NCBI GenBank assembly: GCA_030710605.1
Contig: CP092886.1
Span: forward strand, 159,138,000 to 159,201,999
Origin: Cordylochernes scorpioides
Lineage: Eukaryota; Arthropoda; Arachnida; Pseudoscorpiones; Chernetidae
DNA length: 64,000 bases
Direction of reading: 5' to 3'
The notes beneath the pieces were generated by a model that worked only from the letters and a program-made list of their open reading frames with translations, had not been told where the DNA came from and did no database searches. Below are positions 23,011 to 34,318 of this stretch, one piece after another. The translations under genes and the position numbers were made by a program. Each line of letters opens with the position of its first letter. Position 1 is the first letter of the stretch.

Positions 23011-23458
23011 CTCACGTCTGTTCAATTCTACCTAAACACCGTTCTAACTCACGTCTGTTCAATTCTACCTAAACACCGTTCTAACTCACGCCTGTTCAAT
23101 TCTACCTAAACACCGTTCTAACTCACGCCTGTTCAATTCTACCTAAACACCGTTCTAACTCACGCCTGTTCAATTCTACCTAAACACCCTTCTAACTCAC
23201 GCCTGTTCAATTCTACCTAAACACCGTTCTAACTCACGCCTGTTCAATTCTACCTAAACACCGTTCTAACTCACGCCTGTTCAATTCTACCTAAACACCG
23301 TTCTAACTCACGCCTGTTCAATTTTACCTAAACACCGTTCTAACTCACGCCTGTTCAATTCTACCTAAACACCGTTCTAACTCACGCCTGTTCAATTCTA
23401 CCTAAACACCCTTCTAACTCACGCCTGTTCAATTCTACCTAAACACCGTTCTAACTCG
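23011..23458. repeat. Minisatellite, 37-bp unit, about 12 copies
   Basis: The unit starts CTCACGCCTGTTCAATTCTA and recurs every 37 bp with very few changes (T for C in the first two copies, CCCTT for CCGTT in two). The low divergence points to recent expansion or homogenisation. Confidence 0.97.
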
Positions 23459-25030
23459 ACGGTTTCCAAGTTAATTTAGCGACAAATCCAAGACACTTAT
23501 CTCTTTGGCAGAATCTTCTAATTATTAAATCTCGAAGTATCTATACATTTAAATTTTTAATTTTTTTATTTTTCTCTCTCTTCTAAAAATAACAATTTTT
23601 TTTTACCTCAAAATTAATTTAAATGTATAATTTTAATTAATTGTTAGATTAAAAGGCTTTTTCATATTCACGATTGTTTGAATTGGTTTTATTTTTTTGG
23701 CGTCTGCTGAATAAATGATTTCAACCGGATAATTAATACAGCAGGCCGCTCTCTAATTGAGGCATCCAGACGTTCTCTCGTCTGTTCCTATTTGGGCTCT
23801 ACACGCGACAAATTGAGTGATCGATGGATTGTAAAATCCCAACAAGATATAACGATGAATGATGATGCATTATAGATCATTTAAATTCCGTTAATATTAA
23901 TGACAAAACGCTAATCTTTTAAAATTAAATTATAGGTTCATTATTTTCTAAAACACTCAAACAAGTGAGGATTGAAACAAATGGTGCTATCTACCTCTAA
24001 AAGCTTGAGTTAATTATTTTATAAGAAATGTTTCGTTATCTCGAGAGGATTATAAAATAACTTTACTAAAAATTGGAGGCCTGAAATATTTAATGAAAAT
24101 ATGGAGTTGTTCAATTAGCTTGCCACAATACTAGCTGGGCAAATTCGACAAAAGCCAACAACCCGCATACAACGCTCTCGTGGTATAGCACATTCATCAT
24201 CACAGGTTAGGATGTTATAACATCAAACGAGAGGAGTTTTTGAAAGGACGATTCTCTCAAGACCATGTTTGAGCTGGCTACGTGGCAGAAACGGTTTTAT
24301 ATAGGCCAGAATACAAATATGAGAGAGATTGGTATTCATGTATCAAATAGGAGTTTTTTCTTCAAAAATGTTTTATGACAAGTTTTGGACAATTCGGGCG
24401 TTTTCATGACTCCCTTTGTTTTAAATCGAAGTCAAAACTGATGAGGGTCATAATTTGAAGCCATAGTATAGAGTTGGCTTTTTGTCAAAGCTGGGGTTGC
24501 GACATATTCACCTATCTGAGTCTAAGCCATTTGAGGAAACTTATCTAGAAATGCGTTGTTTAATGCATTTTAAAGGGAGAAGTTCCTTTTATATAAAAAA
24601 AAAACCCAAAAAATAAGTCGGTTTCCATTTGTTCTCGAGATTTATTTGGTAAATTTGGATCTAGTGTTTTGCTGCAGCCTTACATGGATTTCTGAAATGG
24701 TTTATGAATATTAAATTAACCACTTTGGAGATTGAAAATATTTAAAAAAAATAATAGCACTAACATGGGGAAACTAAACAACAAAGTCTAAGCGAGTTGC
24801 CTAAATATTTTTTCTCACTTCATTTCATTTTGATATACACTTAATTACTTATATTAATATTTTAATATTTTAAATATTTTAATGTTATAATCGGATTATT
24901 GCCAAGAAAAATATATACATTTATTCAATAGTAAGCCTTAGAATGAAAAATGACTTTAAAATATCTCTATATAGAAGGGGCTGTGAAGCATATTAGGCTG
25001 CGGACTCTTTCCGGCTGATGCTTCAAGTTC
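23459..25030. other. Non-coding; regulatory-looking island and a dispersed repeat
   Basis: Near 23700-23840 a GC-richer island contains CCGGATAATTAATACAGCAG and CTCTAATTGAGGCATCCAGA, with homeodomain-type TAAT cores, a candidate enhancer by inference. The segment at about 24115-24240 (ACTAGCTGGGCAAATTCGAC...GCATACAACGCTCTCG) belongs to the dispersed family also seen at about 54160 and 60475-61140. Confidence 0.4.
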
Positions 25031-25033
25031 CAT

Positions 25034-26674
25034 CCTACAATGTGAGTCTACTTTCACTACTTTCTACAATGTGAGTCATCTTTCACTATTTTCTACAATG
25101 TGAGTCTACTTTCACTATTTTCTACAATGTGAGTCTACTTTCACTATTTTCTACAATGTGAGTCTACTTTCACTATTTTCTACAATGTGAGTCCACTTTC
25201 ACTACTTTCTACAATGTGAGTCTACTTTCACTATTTTCTACAATGTGAGTCTACTTTCACTATTTTCTACAATGTGAGTCTACTTTCACTATTTTCTACA
25301 ATGTGAGTCCACTTTCACTACTTTCTACGGTCTACTTTCACTACTTCTACAAGGTGAGTCATCTTTCACTACTTTCTACAATGTGAGTCTACTTTCACTA
25401 TTTTCTACAATGTGAGTCCACTTTCACTTTCACTACGTTCTACAATATAGTTCTACTTTCACTACTTCTACAAGGTGAGTCTACTTTCACTACTTTCTAC
25501 AATGTGAATCTACTTTCACTACTTTCTACAATGTGAGTCTACTTTCACTACTTTCTACAATGTGAGTCTACTTTCACTACTTTCTACAAGGTGAGTCATC
25601 TTTCACTACTTTCTACAACGTGAGTCTACTTTCACTACTTTCTACAATGTGGGTCTACTTTCACTACTTTCTACAATGTGAGTCTACTTTCACTACTTTC
25701 TACAATGTGAGTCTACTTTCACTACTTTCTACAACGTGAGTCCACTTTCACTACTTTCTACAAGATGAGTCATCTTTCACTACTCTTTACAACGTGAGTC
25801 TACTTTTACTACTTTCTACAAAGTGAGTCTACTTTCACTACTTTCCACAATGTGAGTCTACTTTCACTACTTTCTACAACGTGAGTCTACTTTCACTACT
25901 TTCTACAACGTGAGTCTACTTTCACTACTTTCTACAACGTGAGTCCACTTTCACTACTTTCTACAAGGTGAGTCATCTTTCACTACTTCTACAACGTGAG
26001 TCTACTTTTACTACTTTCTACAAAGTGAGTCTACTTTCACTACTTTCTACAATGTGAGTCTACTTTCACTACTTTCCACAATGTGAGTCTACTTTCACTA
26101 CTTTCTACAACGTGAGTCTACTTTCACTACTTTCTACAACGTGAGTCTACTTTCACTACTTTCTACAACGTGAGTCTACTTTCACTACTTTCTACAATGT
26201 GAGTCTATACTTTCACTACTTTCTACAACGTGATTCTACTTTCACTACTTTCTACAACGTGAGTCTACTTTCACTACTTTCTACAATGTGAGTCTACTTT
26301 CACTACTTTCTACAACGTGAGTCTACTCTCACTACTTTCTACAATGTGAGTCATCTTTCACTACTTTCTACAACGTGAGTCTACTTTCACTACTTTCTAC
26401 AACGTGAGTCTACTTTCACTACTTTCTACAACGTGAGGCTACTCTCACTACTTTCTACAATGTGAGTCTACTTTCACTACTTTCTACAACGTGAGTCTAC
26501 TTTCACTACTTTCTACAAAGTGAGTCTACTTTCACTACTTTCTACAACGCGAGTCTACTTTCACTACTTTCTACAACGTGAGTCTACTTTCACTACTTTC
26601 TACAACGTGAGTCTACTTTCACTACTTTCTACAACGTGAGTCTACTTTCACTACTTTCTACAACGTGAGTCTAC
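25034..26674. repeat. Minisatellite, 29-bp unit, about 57 copies
   Basis: The unit is GTGAGTCTACTTTCACTACT followed by TTCTACAAT or ..AAC. It is the largest array in the window at about 1.64 kb. Left copies favour TATTTTCTACAAT and right copies CTACTTTCTACAAC, so the array has two sub-families. Occasional units are 26-28 bp or carry GTGAGTCATC. Every unit carries GTGAGT, a match to the 5' splice site, and a T/C-rich tract. The array edges are TCAAGTTCCATCC on the left and CAGGTTTGAACCCGTC on the right. Confidence 0.97.
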
Positions 26675-26984
26675 AGGTTTGAACCCGTCGAATAACATTT
26701 TATTCATTCAAAAAAATACACTTTAAAAATAAAGAAACTAAATATAAATATTATTTATATCCATATTATATATATATGAGTATATATACAAGAGGTGTCA
26801 AGTTTATGAAAATGTTCAACCCTTGTGGGGCAACAAATGTTTGATCGATCCCAACGCTGTGTCCAGAATTTTTCAAACTACCGAAATAACTGCGGGGTTC
26901 CGCTTTTTATATTATTTATGTATTATTTATATATATAAATATATGACAAAAATGGTACAAAAGTTAAATTTTTCCCAATATACA

Positions 26985-27490
26985 TTTGATACACTAGCGC
27001 GCCACCTGTTATCAGAAATTGAAACTATTTTTGACGCGTACGTTTCTTTACAAAAGAAAATAATTTTCTACTGCCCTTACTGCAGTGATAAAATAATGAG
27101 ACACCTGGCTCATCACTAGTGAACTCTCCCATCGGTTTCTCCAGTTTAATCTATCATACCGCTATGGTATTGCATTTGGCTGTTTTCCTTCTATATATGT
27201 ATTTCGAATGAATTATGGATATAAGGTTTGAGGACAGTAGGAAACCTTATATCCATAATTCATTCAAAATACATTTTCCAAGAGTTCGACATCAGTATCT
27301 GTATAAAAGGAAAACAGTCAAATGCAATATCACAGCGGTATGGTAGATTAAATTTGCGAAACCGCTAGGAGGGCTCACCACTGATGAGTCAGGCTCTTCC
27401 ATTATTTTATCATTGCAGTAAGGGCAGTAGAAATTAATTTTAAATTGAAAAAAATAATACGCGTCAAAAATAGTTGAAATGTCTCTCTCT
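26985..27490. mobile_element. Foldback MITE, arms about 240 bp (CTGATGAG family)
   Basis: The left arm (GCGCCACCTGTTATCAGAAA ... TTATGGATATAAGGTTT) and the right arm (AAACCTTATATCCATAATTC ... ACGCGTCAAAAATAG) are inverted copies with modest divergence, meeting near 27240. Each arm has a CTCACCACTGATGAG-like dyad. Related single or diverged copies lie at 29460-29935, 30000-30130, 47480-47520, 48530-48590 and 62650-62815. Confidence 0.8.
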
Positions 27491-27548
27491 CATCATTAAT
27501 ATGTAATATATATAAAAGGTCAAATGTAGATATTATAAACAAAATTGT

Positions 27549-27788
27549 CATATCCTGACCGCCCAAGTGAGCATATTAGATAGCAGGGCGCCATCTAGTG
27601 GAACAAAAATAAACTAAACGTTAATTTAACTTGTTCCATGATATTTGACCAAACCCAATTAGGATTTATCGAGAAATTGGGTTCCACCAAATATCATGGA
27701 AGAAGTTAAATCAACGTCTATTTGATTTTTGTTCCACTAAATGGCGCTCTGCCATCTAAAGTGCTCATGGGAGCGGTCAGGGTATGCC
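27549..27788. mobile_element. Palindromic MITE (240 bp) with two CTCF-like cores
   Basis: The termini are TATCCTGACCGCCCAAGTGA and its inverse GCTCATGGGAGCGGTCAGGG. The arms (about 115 bp each) meet at AATTAGGATTTATCGAGAAATT. Each arm carries the 14-bp string GCGCCATCTAGTGG or a one-base variant. Partial copies of the arm are at 9770, 13500, 29225, 43934 and 59340. Confidence 0.85.
27588..27601 (-). promoter_or_regulatory. CTCF-like motif in MITE arm
   Basis: On the minus strand this reads CCACTAGATGGCGC, which fits the CTCF core CCAsyAGrkGGCr. Binding is inference. A one-base variant (CCACTAAATGGCGC) lies in the other arm at 27734-27747. Confidence 0.45.
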
Positions 27789-27887
27789 ATTTTTGTGTGT
27801 TTAAAGTATATATATATATATATATTATTTATTCATTATATATATTTTTTAAAACCTTAAGATATTTGGTATATATATTGTGCCTTA

Positions 27888-28594
27888 TCCCTATATATAT
27901 AAAAGTCAGTGTATGTATGTATGTATGTATGTGGGTTTCTATGTCGGCTATACACGTCCACAATACGTAACTAATCTGACTGAAATTTTAACAGTATATT
28001 GAGTAGAATCTGGAAAAACTTATAGTGAAAATTTCAGGTCTCTATCCCGAATATTCTTCGAATAATTGCAAATTTGCCTTTTCGCTCGCAAGCAGCGCCT
28101 CTAGCGGTGAAGATGGGAGGTGATATCAGCTGACCTAATGTACATGTAAAACGTGCTTTGACAGGACATAGAGAAAAATCTGGAAAAGATATTCATCGGA
28201 TTTTTAGCCAATAAAAATAAAATTGACAGGTTCTGGACAAATATAGTTGTTTTTTTTTTAGTCAGAAAATGATGATGACAATATTGCTGTATCATGTTCG
28301 ATTAACAGATACAAAATTATATCGGGAAATATTCCAAAAATCTGAGATCACGGGTGAAGCCAGTTCATTTTTAGTGTGCAGGAACAAAATTCTAACAGAA
28401 AAACATTCATTCGAGCAGAAGACACAAAGCCAGATCATCTCTTTATAAAAATATCGCTTCTCAGACACAAATTTGGAGCGGGACGTTTCACAAGAGTGAC
28501 ATCCACGGCGCCAATTTATATTTGTAACGAATAGTATTTGAATAAAAACATTTAATCGGGTAAAACCTGGGCGTTGCCCGGGTCATTCGGCTAG
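27888..28594 (+). mobile_element. Helitron-like element, 707 bp, non-autonomous
   Basis: It starts TCCCTATATATATAAAAGTC, preceded by A. It ends with hairpin CCTGGGC-GTT-GCCCGGG, then TCATTCGG and CTAG, followed by T. These are the classical Helitron ends with AT target. It has no coding capacity. Inside, GTATGTAT repeats follow the 5' end, and near 28485-28515 about 30 bp are shared with the solo LTR at 5847-6308. Confidence 0.85.
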
Positions 28595-29220
28595 TATAAA
28601 ATAATGTATTTATCAGCCGTATAACTTTGTAAAATATAACCCTTTTATACATTATAAATCTCCATTTCGGAGGATGTGAACACTTTCTAGCAACTTCTTG
28701 AAATACAACGCCATTAACATTCCTTCTCTTTCAAGTATTAAAATTTGAAAATTGTTTCCCTAAAATATGTATAATTTCTGCAAGAACAAAAAAAAAATAA
28801 CAAAAGATGAAGTAAGATGGAATGACTGATGCGGAACAATTCAAAACTATTGTGCCTATTGTGGGGAGTTATTAATTTCTGCTTTGGAGAACTATTCTTG
28901 ATAAGATTGGGGGCGGAGACATATGTCTCTCCAATCAATAGATAATCGATATTTCACATCGTTATTTTCGCCTTGATGAGAAGCTATTTATCAATACATT
29001 AGAGGTGTCTTCTCGCGCGCTAACTATTATTGATTGTTTGTTCCGTCTATTAACTAATTTTGATTCCCGAATTTGCATTCGCTTATAGAAACTCTTCTTT
29101 AGAATATTCTGAGTGAGTGTGATAAACCTTACTGCAGATAAATAATTTTTAAAAAATTACAATAATTATTTTGACAATATGTTTCTTTTGACTTAATATT
29201 TAATAAGATATTAAAAACTA
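28595..29220. other. Non-coding; small regulatory-looking island
   Basis: I find no gene. Near 28965-29070 a mixed-composition island (TTTTCGCCTTGATGAGAAGC, CTCGCGCGCTAACTATTATT) could be cis-regulatory. Otherwise I see nothing. Confidence 0.35.
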
Positions 29221-29221
29221 A

Positions 29222-29365
29222 AAAGGCATCCCTGACAGCTTACACAAGCATTTTTAGATGGCAGAGCGCCATCTAGCGGAATAAAAATCAACTAAACGTT
29301 TATTGAAATATTAAAAACTCACAAAAAAGCATTTCCTAACCGTTCATATGAGCATTTATAAATAA
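29222..29365. mobile_element. Two partial arms of the palindromic MITE family
   Basis: GGCATCCCTGACAGCTTACA through GCAGAGCGCCATCTAGCGGA is one arm. A second terminus (GCATTTCCTAACCGTTCATA, then TGAGCATTTATAA) follows at about 29326. The 14-bp core GCGCCATCTAGCGG is at 29266-29279. Confidence 0.6.
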
Positions 29366-29459
29366 TAATGGTCAAATGATACACATTGCCAAAATAATTT
29401 TCACAATTTATCTTAGCGATAGATATCACACACACAATTGAATTTATAAAATAATTACA

Positions 29460-30135
29460 AATATAAAAGACTATCCTGCCATCTGTATGCAGAATATGAA
29501 ACTATTTAAAGCCATTCTTTTATTTTCTAAATTAAAAAAAAACTTGCCACTGTCTTTACTGTAATGGGAGGACCTGGTTCCTGAGTCATAAAATATTCCT
29601 GAGTTTAATTTAAGGCTTAAATCTTGTTTGAGGGACATTTTTGCTGATATAGCCGAAGGTTTTTAAGGAGACTGTGGAGATATGTTTTAAGGAGTGTAGA
29701 AATGCATAAAAATACATTTTGTAGCATTTATATTTCTCAACCAATTCACTAACAAGCCTAATAGGAGCAACAGTTAAAATATTTAGCAGAGCGGTATGGT
29801 GGATTAAATTGAAGAACCGTTGAGAGGATTCCCTACTGATGAGCCAGGCCCTCCCAATGTTCTCCATTGAAGTGCGGACAGTGGAAAGTTAATTTTTCAT
29901 TTTGAAAAGAAAATGTTCGCGTTGAATAGGTTTTACCTTCTTATAATATTAATGCAATTTGAATGAAGATATTTTGACTAAATATAAACAATATACATTA
30001 GGGCGTCATCTTTTATTGGAAATTTGAAATGTTTATGACGGATATGATATATTTAAATAAAACAATTTTCTACTACTGCAATGATAGAAATAAGGACTCA
30101 TCAATGGGGAACTCTGACTAAACCGCTGAAACCGA
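29460..30135. mobile_element. Diverged copies of the CTGATGAG foldback family
   Basis: Inverted arms are visible as CTGTCTTTACTGTAATGGGA with GGACCTGGTTC near 29550-29582, and GAGCCAGGCCCTCCCAATGT with TGAAGTGCGGACAGTGG near 29838-29885. A second partial copy at about 30000-30130 contains TTTTCTACTACTGCAATGAT and GGACTCATCAATGGGGAACT. Both are old and degenerate. The 85-codon frame at 29610-29867 is a by-product. Confidence 0.55.
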
Positions 30136-30454
30136 TGTGCCTTCCCTTTACACGTCATAAATAGTTCAATTTCTTATAAAGATAATTGTCACCAATATGA
30201 ATGAGAAAATACCATTCGGAGGGTTATATCGACATATGTTATTGAACAATTAATGGCTATATTTCCTAACACAAACAATTTCCCATCGTTTCTGCTGTTA
30301 CGGGGAAAAATAGCGGGGAGAGAGAGAGAAAGAGCCAAGTTTTCAATGCAATTTATATGAGTTGCCTAAGTTTCAAACAGTTTGAAATAAAACGTAAAGT
30401 TCTAATATACAAGAAAAGCTATATATTTAATATTAAATAGAAACCCGGTCTTAC

Positions 30455-30535
30455 CTGTCATGTCTATTCCAGAGCCCCCCACGGTCTTGTGGGCGGCAGA
30501 AGGATAGCTGAAGTGGGGCCGCGTAAACAGGAAGC
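30455..30535 (-). CDS. Internal exon of the minus-strand gene
   Basis: This is an 81-bp minus-strand exon with acceptor ATGTGTTCCAG and donor ATGACAG/GTAAGA. It starts with two bases completing a codon and ends with one base (phase 1). It reads FLFTRPHFSYPSAAHKTVGG then SGIDMTG. It is GC-rich against an AT-rich background. The exit phase fits the DUF7044-like exon at 16616-16754, which begins with two codon bases (G+GG gives glycine). They are probably consecutive or nearby exons of one gene separated by a 13.7-kb intron. I do not recognise this segment itself. The N-terminus and signal peptide would lie at higher coordinates and were not found. Confidence 0.65.
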
Positions 30536-30574
30536 CTGGAACACATGTTTGTGATGAGCGAGATGACACAGGTG

Positions 30575-31345
30575 CCCGGGTTATGACAGACAAAGCAGCG
30601 TAGGCTCAAAGGTATGACAAACAAGGCAATTAATGCGCCCCCCGCAGAGGTTATAACAAACAAGGCAATTGCGCCAGGATATGACAAATAAGACAACGTT
30701 AGAGGCAAGGTTATAACAAACAAGGTAATTAATGCGCCAGGTTATAACAAACAAGGTAATTGGTGTGCCAGGTTATAACAAACAAGGTACTTGATGCGCT
30801 AGTTTATAGCACACAAGGTAATTAATGCGCCAGGTTATAGCACACAAGATATTTAATGCGCCAGGTTATAGCAAACAAGGCAACGAAGGCACAAGGTTAT
30901 AATAAACAAGGCAGCGTAGGCGCCAGGTATGACAAGCAAGGTAAATGAGACCCTAGGTTATGACAAAAAAGGAAATTAATGGACCAGGTTATGACAAATA
31001 AGGAAATTAATGGGCCAGGTTATGACAAACAAAGTAATTAATGCGCCAGGCTATGACAAACAAAGCAATTAATGCGCCAGGTTATAACAAACAAAGCAAT
31101 TAATGCGCCAGGCTATGACAAACAAATTAACTGATATCTCTGGTTGTGGCGAAAAAAAGGTAATTAATGCGCCAGGTTATGAGAAACAGGCAAATAATGC
31201 ACCAGAATGTGAAAAACAAGGTGACGGAGATGCAGTTTATGACAAACAAGGCAATTAAGATCCCAGGATATGACAAACAAAATGACACAGCGACCTGGTT
31301 ATGGCAACAAAGTCAACAATGGGTCCGAGTTATAGCCAACAAAAA
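30575..31345. repeat. Diverged minisatellite, about 31-bp unit, about 24 copies
   Basis: The core is GCGCCAGGTTATAACAAACA followed by AGGTAATTAAT. Spacing varies around 31 bp and substitutions are common, so the array is older than the 37- and 29-bp arrays. It starts within 40 bp of the exon at 30455-30535, on the acceptor side, placing the array at the 3' end of that exon's upstream intron. Some units end in an -AG-like context that could compete as acceptors. Confidence 0.9.
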
Positions 31346-32904
31346 TGTATTTATATTTTTAGAGGTTAGAAAGACAATTTTGTTTTCATACCGTGAAAAT
31401 AAAACAAAGATCTATCTTATGTGATACTATTCGATATCAGAATGACTATTGTTACGTAGAAGTTACAGGCAATGAGAATACGATTCCATAACTTGTGATC
31501 ACAGAGAAGATTTGATAAGAAATATCGATCGGCCGAGTGACATAATGGATGGAGTTGGGATAAAGAATGGCGGATAAATATAGCGTCGCCACACGAAGGT
31601 GGAAAAACCAGAAATCGAACCTATACATAGAGTCCCCACCTCACTGTTTGTTCTCGATGTGTTGGAGTAGGACTGACGCTTTTGAAAATCTTTTAGGTTT
31701 TCAGGAATTGTTCGGGACGTTTCTATTGTGAGGCCTACGGACAAAAATTGCGCAACATATTCTATAGAAATAAAGATGAAAATCTGGGTGTGATCGTCCC
31801 GTTTCCACAATACCTGACCTACCCGGATGGAGTTCTGACTACATATTGAGGTAGTATATGTACAGATGAAGATTTTTCTGTGAAGGTTTCGTTCTATAAA
31901 AGGAAAAGGCATCTTTCCTGTCAAAACATGCGCTAAAAATAAATAGTGCTTAGTTTTACCATTTGTTTTGACGTGAGAGTGTTATTTCGCTTATAGTTCA
32001 CTACACTTCTGTTTTAATTCTAATAAAATTAATGTAAAATACTTTTAAAATAATTTTTAATGCGATATTTTATGGGGACTTTCATTTGGGAAATTACCGG
32101 ACGAAGCCGGATTGTTATTCTTGTACACAATATTCGAGAGTTTTCTCTCTTTATGTTATTGGAAAAATATTCTTTGATTCCACACATGGTTATGTGAATT
32201 TTCAGAAAATTGAAATTAGACTTACCCTTACCAATATTTCATGTTTCAAACAAGATAATGAGGAAACTATGCGTGTTTGGAGAGAGAAGTTCGATCACAC
32301 TCTGTATAAATTCGAGGCAATAAACGAGAGCAATATTTTGTGTTATAGTTTGTCTTCACTAATTTTTGTCTAGAAATGTCACACGAGACATCTACAGTAC
32401 AATTCCAAAATTCGACAATAAGATACAATGATGCACAATATATTATGAGACAGCTCTAACAACCGATGACAAATATACGACGGTGATAGAGATGAATTAA
32501 CGAAACTTACAAAGTCTCTCTCTATCTCTATTTTACATTAATTACATACAATTAAATAACCTTTTAACTCGTTTCCTGAATAAACTTTCCTCTTTAAATT
32601 CCGAATATATATATAGGATATAGAGGAGAAGAGAAGATTATATGAAATACCCCAACGAAACCCATCTCTAGAGTTGGTGGAGAGAGAAACGCTGGAGATT
32701 GCTGAGGAGAAATGTTGTAGAAGCGAGCGACGTAGTAAGGAGGAAGTAAATAAAGCAAAGTCAATAAGGAAAGAAGGAGGCTAAAAGGAAATATTCTCTG
32801 GATCACTTCAGGACAAAGAAAGTTCTCCACGATACCCCTGCCGATATTTTTCCTACAATATATTTCTTCTAGATGACTTTATGTTTACCAAACATCTGTT
32901 GGGA
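31346..32904. other. Non-coding; possible Helitron debris
   Basis: A 141-codon minus frame (31499-31924) lacks recognised motifs. Near 32085-32115 the string ATTACCGGACGAAGCCGGAT resembles a Helitron 3' hairpin, but no CTAG follows. There is no supported gene. Confidence 0.35.
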
Positions 32905-33190
32905 AAGTTCTATTTTAGCTAATGTTTGAGTGCTGGACATATATGATATATGCTCCACTCTTTCCTTTTTCCCCAAATATTCAATCTATTATTCAAGAGA
33001 ATGTAATGAAATATATATATATTCATCTCTCGACAGAGTTTTATCTACAAAGTTCTATTTTAGCTAATGTTTGAGCTCTGGATATATATGATATATGCTC
33101 CACTCTTTCCTTTTTCCCGAAATCTATTATTCAAGAGAATGTAATGAAATAGATATATATATATATTCATCCCTCGACAGAGTTATCTAC
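32905..33190. repeat. Tandem duplication, about 145-bp unit, two copies
   Basis: AAGTTCTATTTTAGCTAATG through CGACAGAGTTTTATCTACA occurs at about 32905 and again at about 33050. The second copy has lost about 20 bp after TTTTTCCC and differs in its TA tract. Confidence 0.85.
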
Positions 33191-34318
33191 AAAATCCTAT
33201 TCGGCGAAATGTCCATATATGGTAATATTGAAATTTATTAAAGATTTGCTATTTATATAGAGATTTTGATTAATATTATTAAAACTATACGAATAGGTGA
33301 TTTAAACCTATAGCGCCTTAGAAAAATAATTATCACATACACACAATCTTTATTTTTAATCTAATTTACAGATTTTTTAAACATCATTTGTAGTTTGAAA
33401 GTTTTTTTTTTACAAAAGATACAGCTACATGTCAACTAATTTTTATTTTCTTCCTGACCTTTGAATGACTTTTGTCACTCTCCTCAGGCGAATAATTATT
33501 TCTGAATCCTATCTTACACACATACACATGTACACGGGTTTCTAAAATACTTGTAAATGTTGATACATGCTAATGGGAACTTAGTCAAATATGTTTATTT
33601 CGGCACAAATGTGAACGGAACACTAAACACATTTTTCTAAGTAATTTAGAAAATGCCGCTTAGGTGCCTATTTGAGCATATTAGCATTTGAATACGTTGT
33701 TGCTAACACTGCACGTAAGTTTGAGTAATCCATCAGTGGTTTCTGAATGGAATTATCGAAGCTAAATTAAAATTGAATGAATCATGTTAAAATTCGAATA
33801 TAACTTAAAGGGCGAAATTAGAGGATATTTAAAACATACAGCCTTAGAACTTTAAATTCCACGAAAAGTATTTTGTATTTGAAACATTTTTTTGGTATTA
33901 AAGAAGCTAAAGTATCTGAGTATGTGAATTCAGAGGGTTGCCGCCTATTCATTCTGACAATTGCCTTCATATTGAACGTGGTCGGTCGCGGATAATCCGT
34001 TTGATTGTCGATGGTCTAATAATTGCTGTCGATAATCTTATTGAAATATGAAGTAGTTTTCTTAACATTATTGACTTGAATTATACGATATTAAGTAAAA
34101 TATGAATAGCGATATCTTTGTATATAAATCAATACAAAATATTTAAAAACTTCTTCAAAATATGGTATGACGAGCTATTCTTAACGCCACGGTTCCAACC
34201 TTTCAACTGACAAAGAATCCCAATCTCTATGCGATATGAAGCTATTTAAAGCGAAGTTTCCTTTTTGAGGCGAAATTTCTTCCTGGAGCATTGATATCAT
34301 CTGCCGCCATAGTTACAG

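Noticed and set aside
23011-23458. CRISPR-like regular 37-bp repeat
   Set aside because: There are no unique spacers, the units abut directly, and the context is eukaryotic. It is a minisatellite.
27365-27420. Hammerhead ribozyme core (CTGATGAG with nearby GAAAC)
   Set aside because: The order and spacing do not allow stems I-III: the loop between the putative cleavage site and CTGATGA is too short to pair, and the flanks of GAAAC and CTGATGAG are not complementary. An Infernal scan could settle it.
31499-31924. 141-codon minus-strand ORF
   Set aside because: Unrecognised, with low-complexity hydrophobic stretches. It lies in probable TE debris and has no supporting start or splice context.
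32085-32115. Helitron 3' end (CCGGACGAAGCCGG)
   Set aside because: The hairpin is present but no CTRR terminus follows and no paired 5' end was identified.
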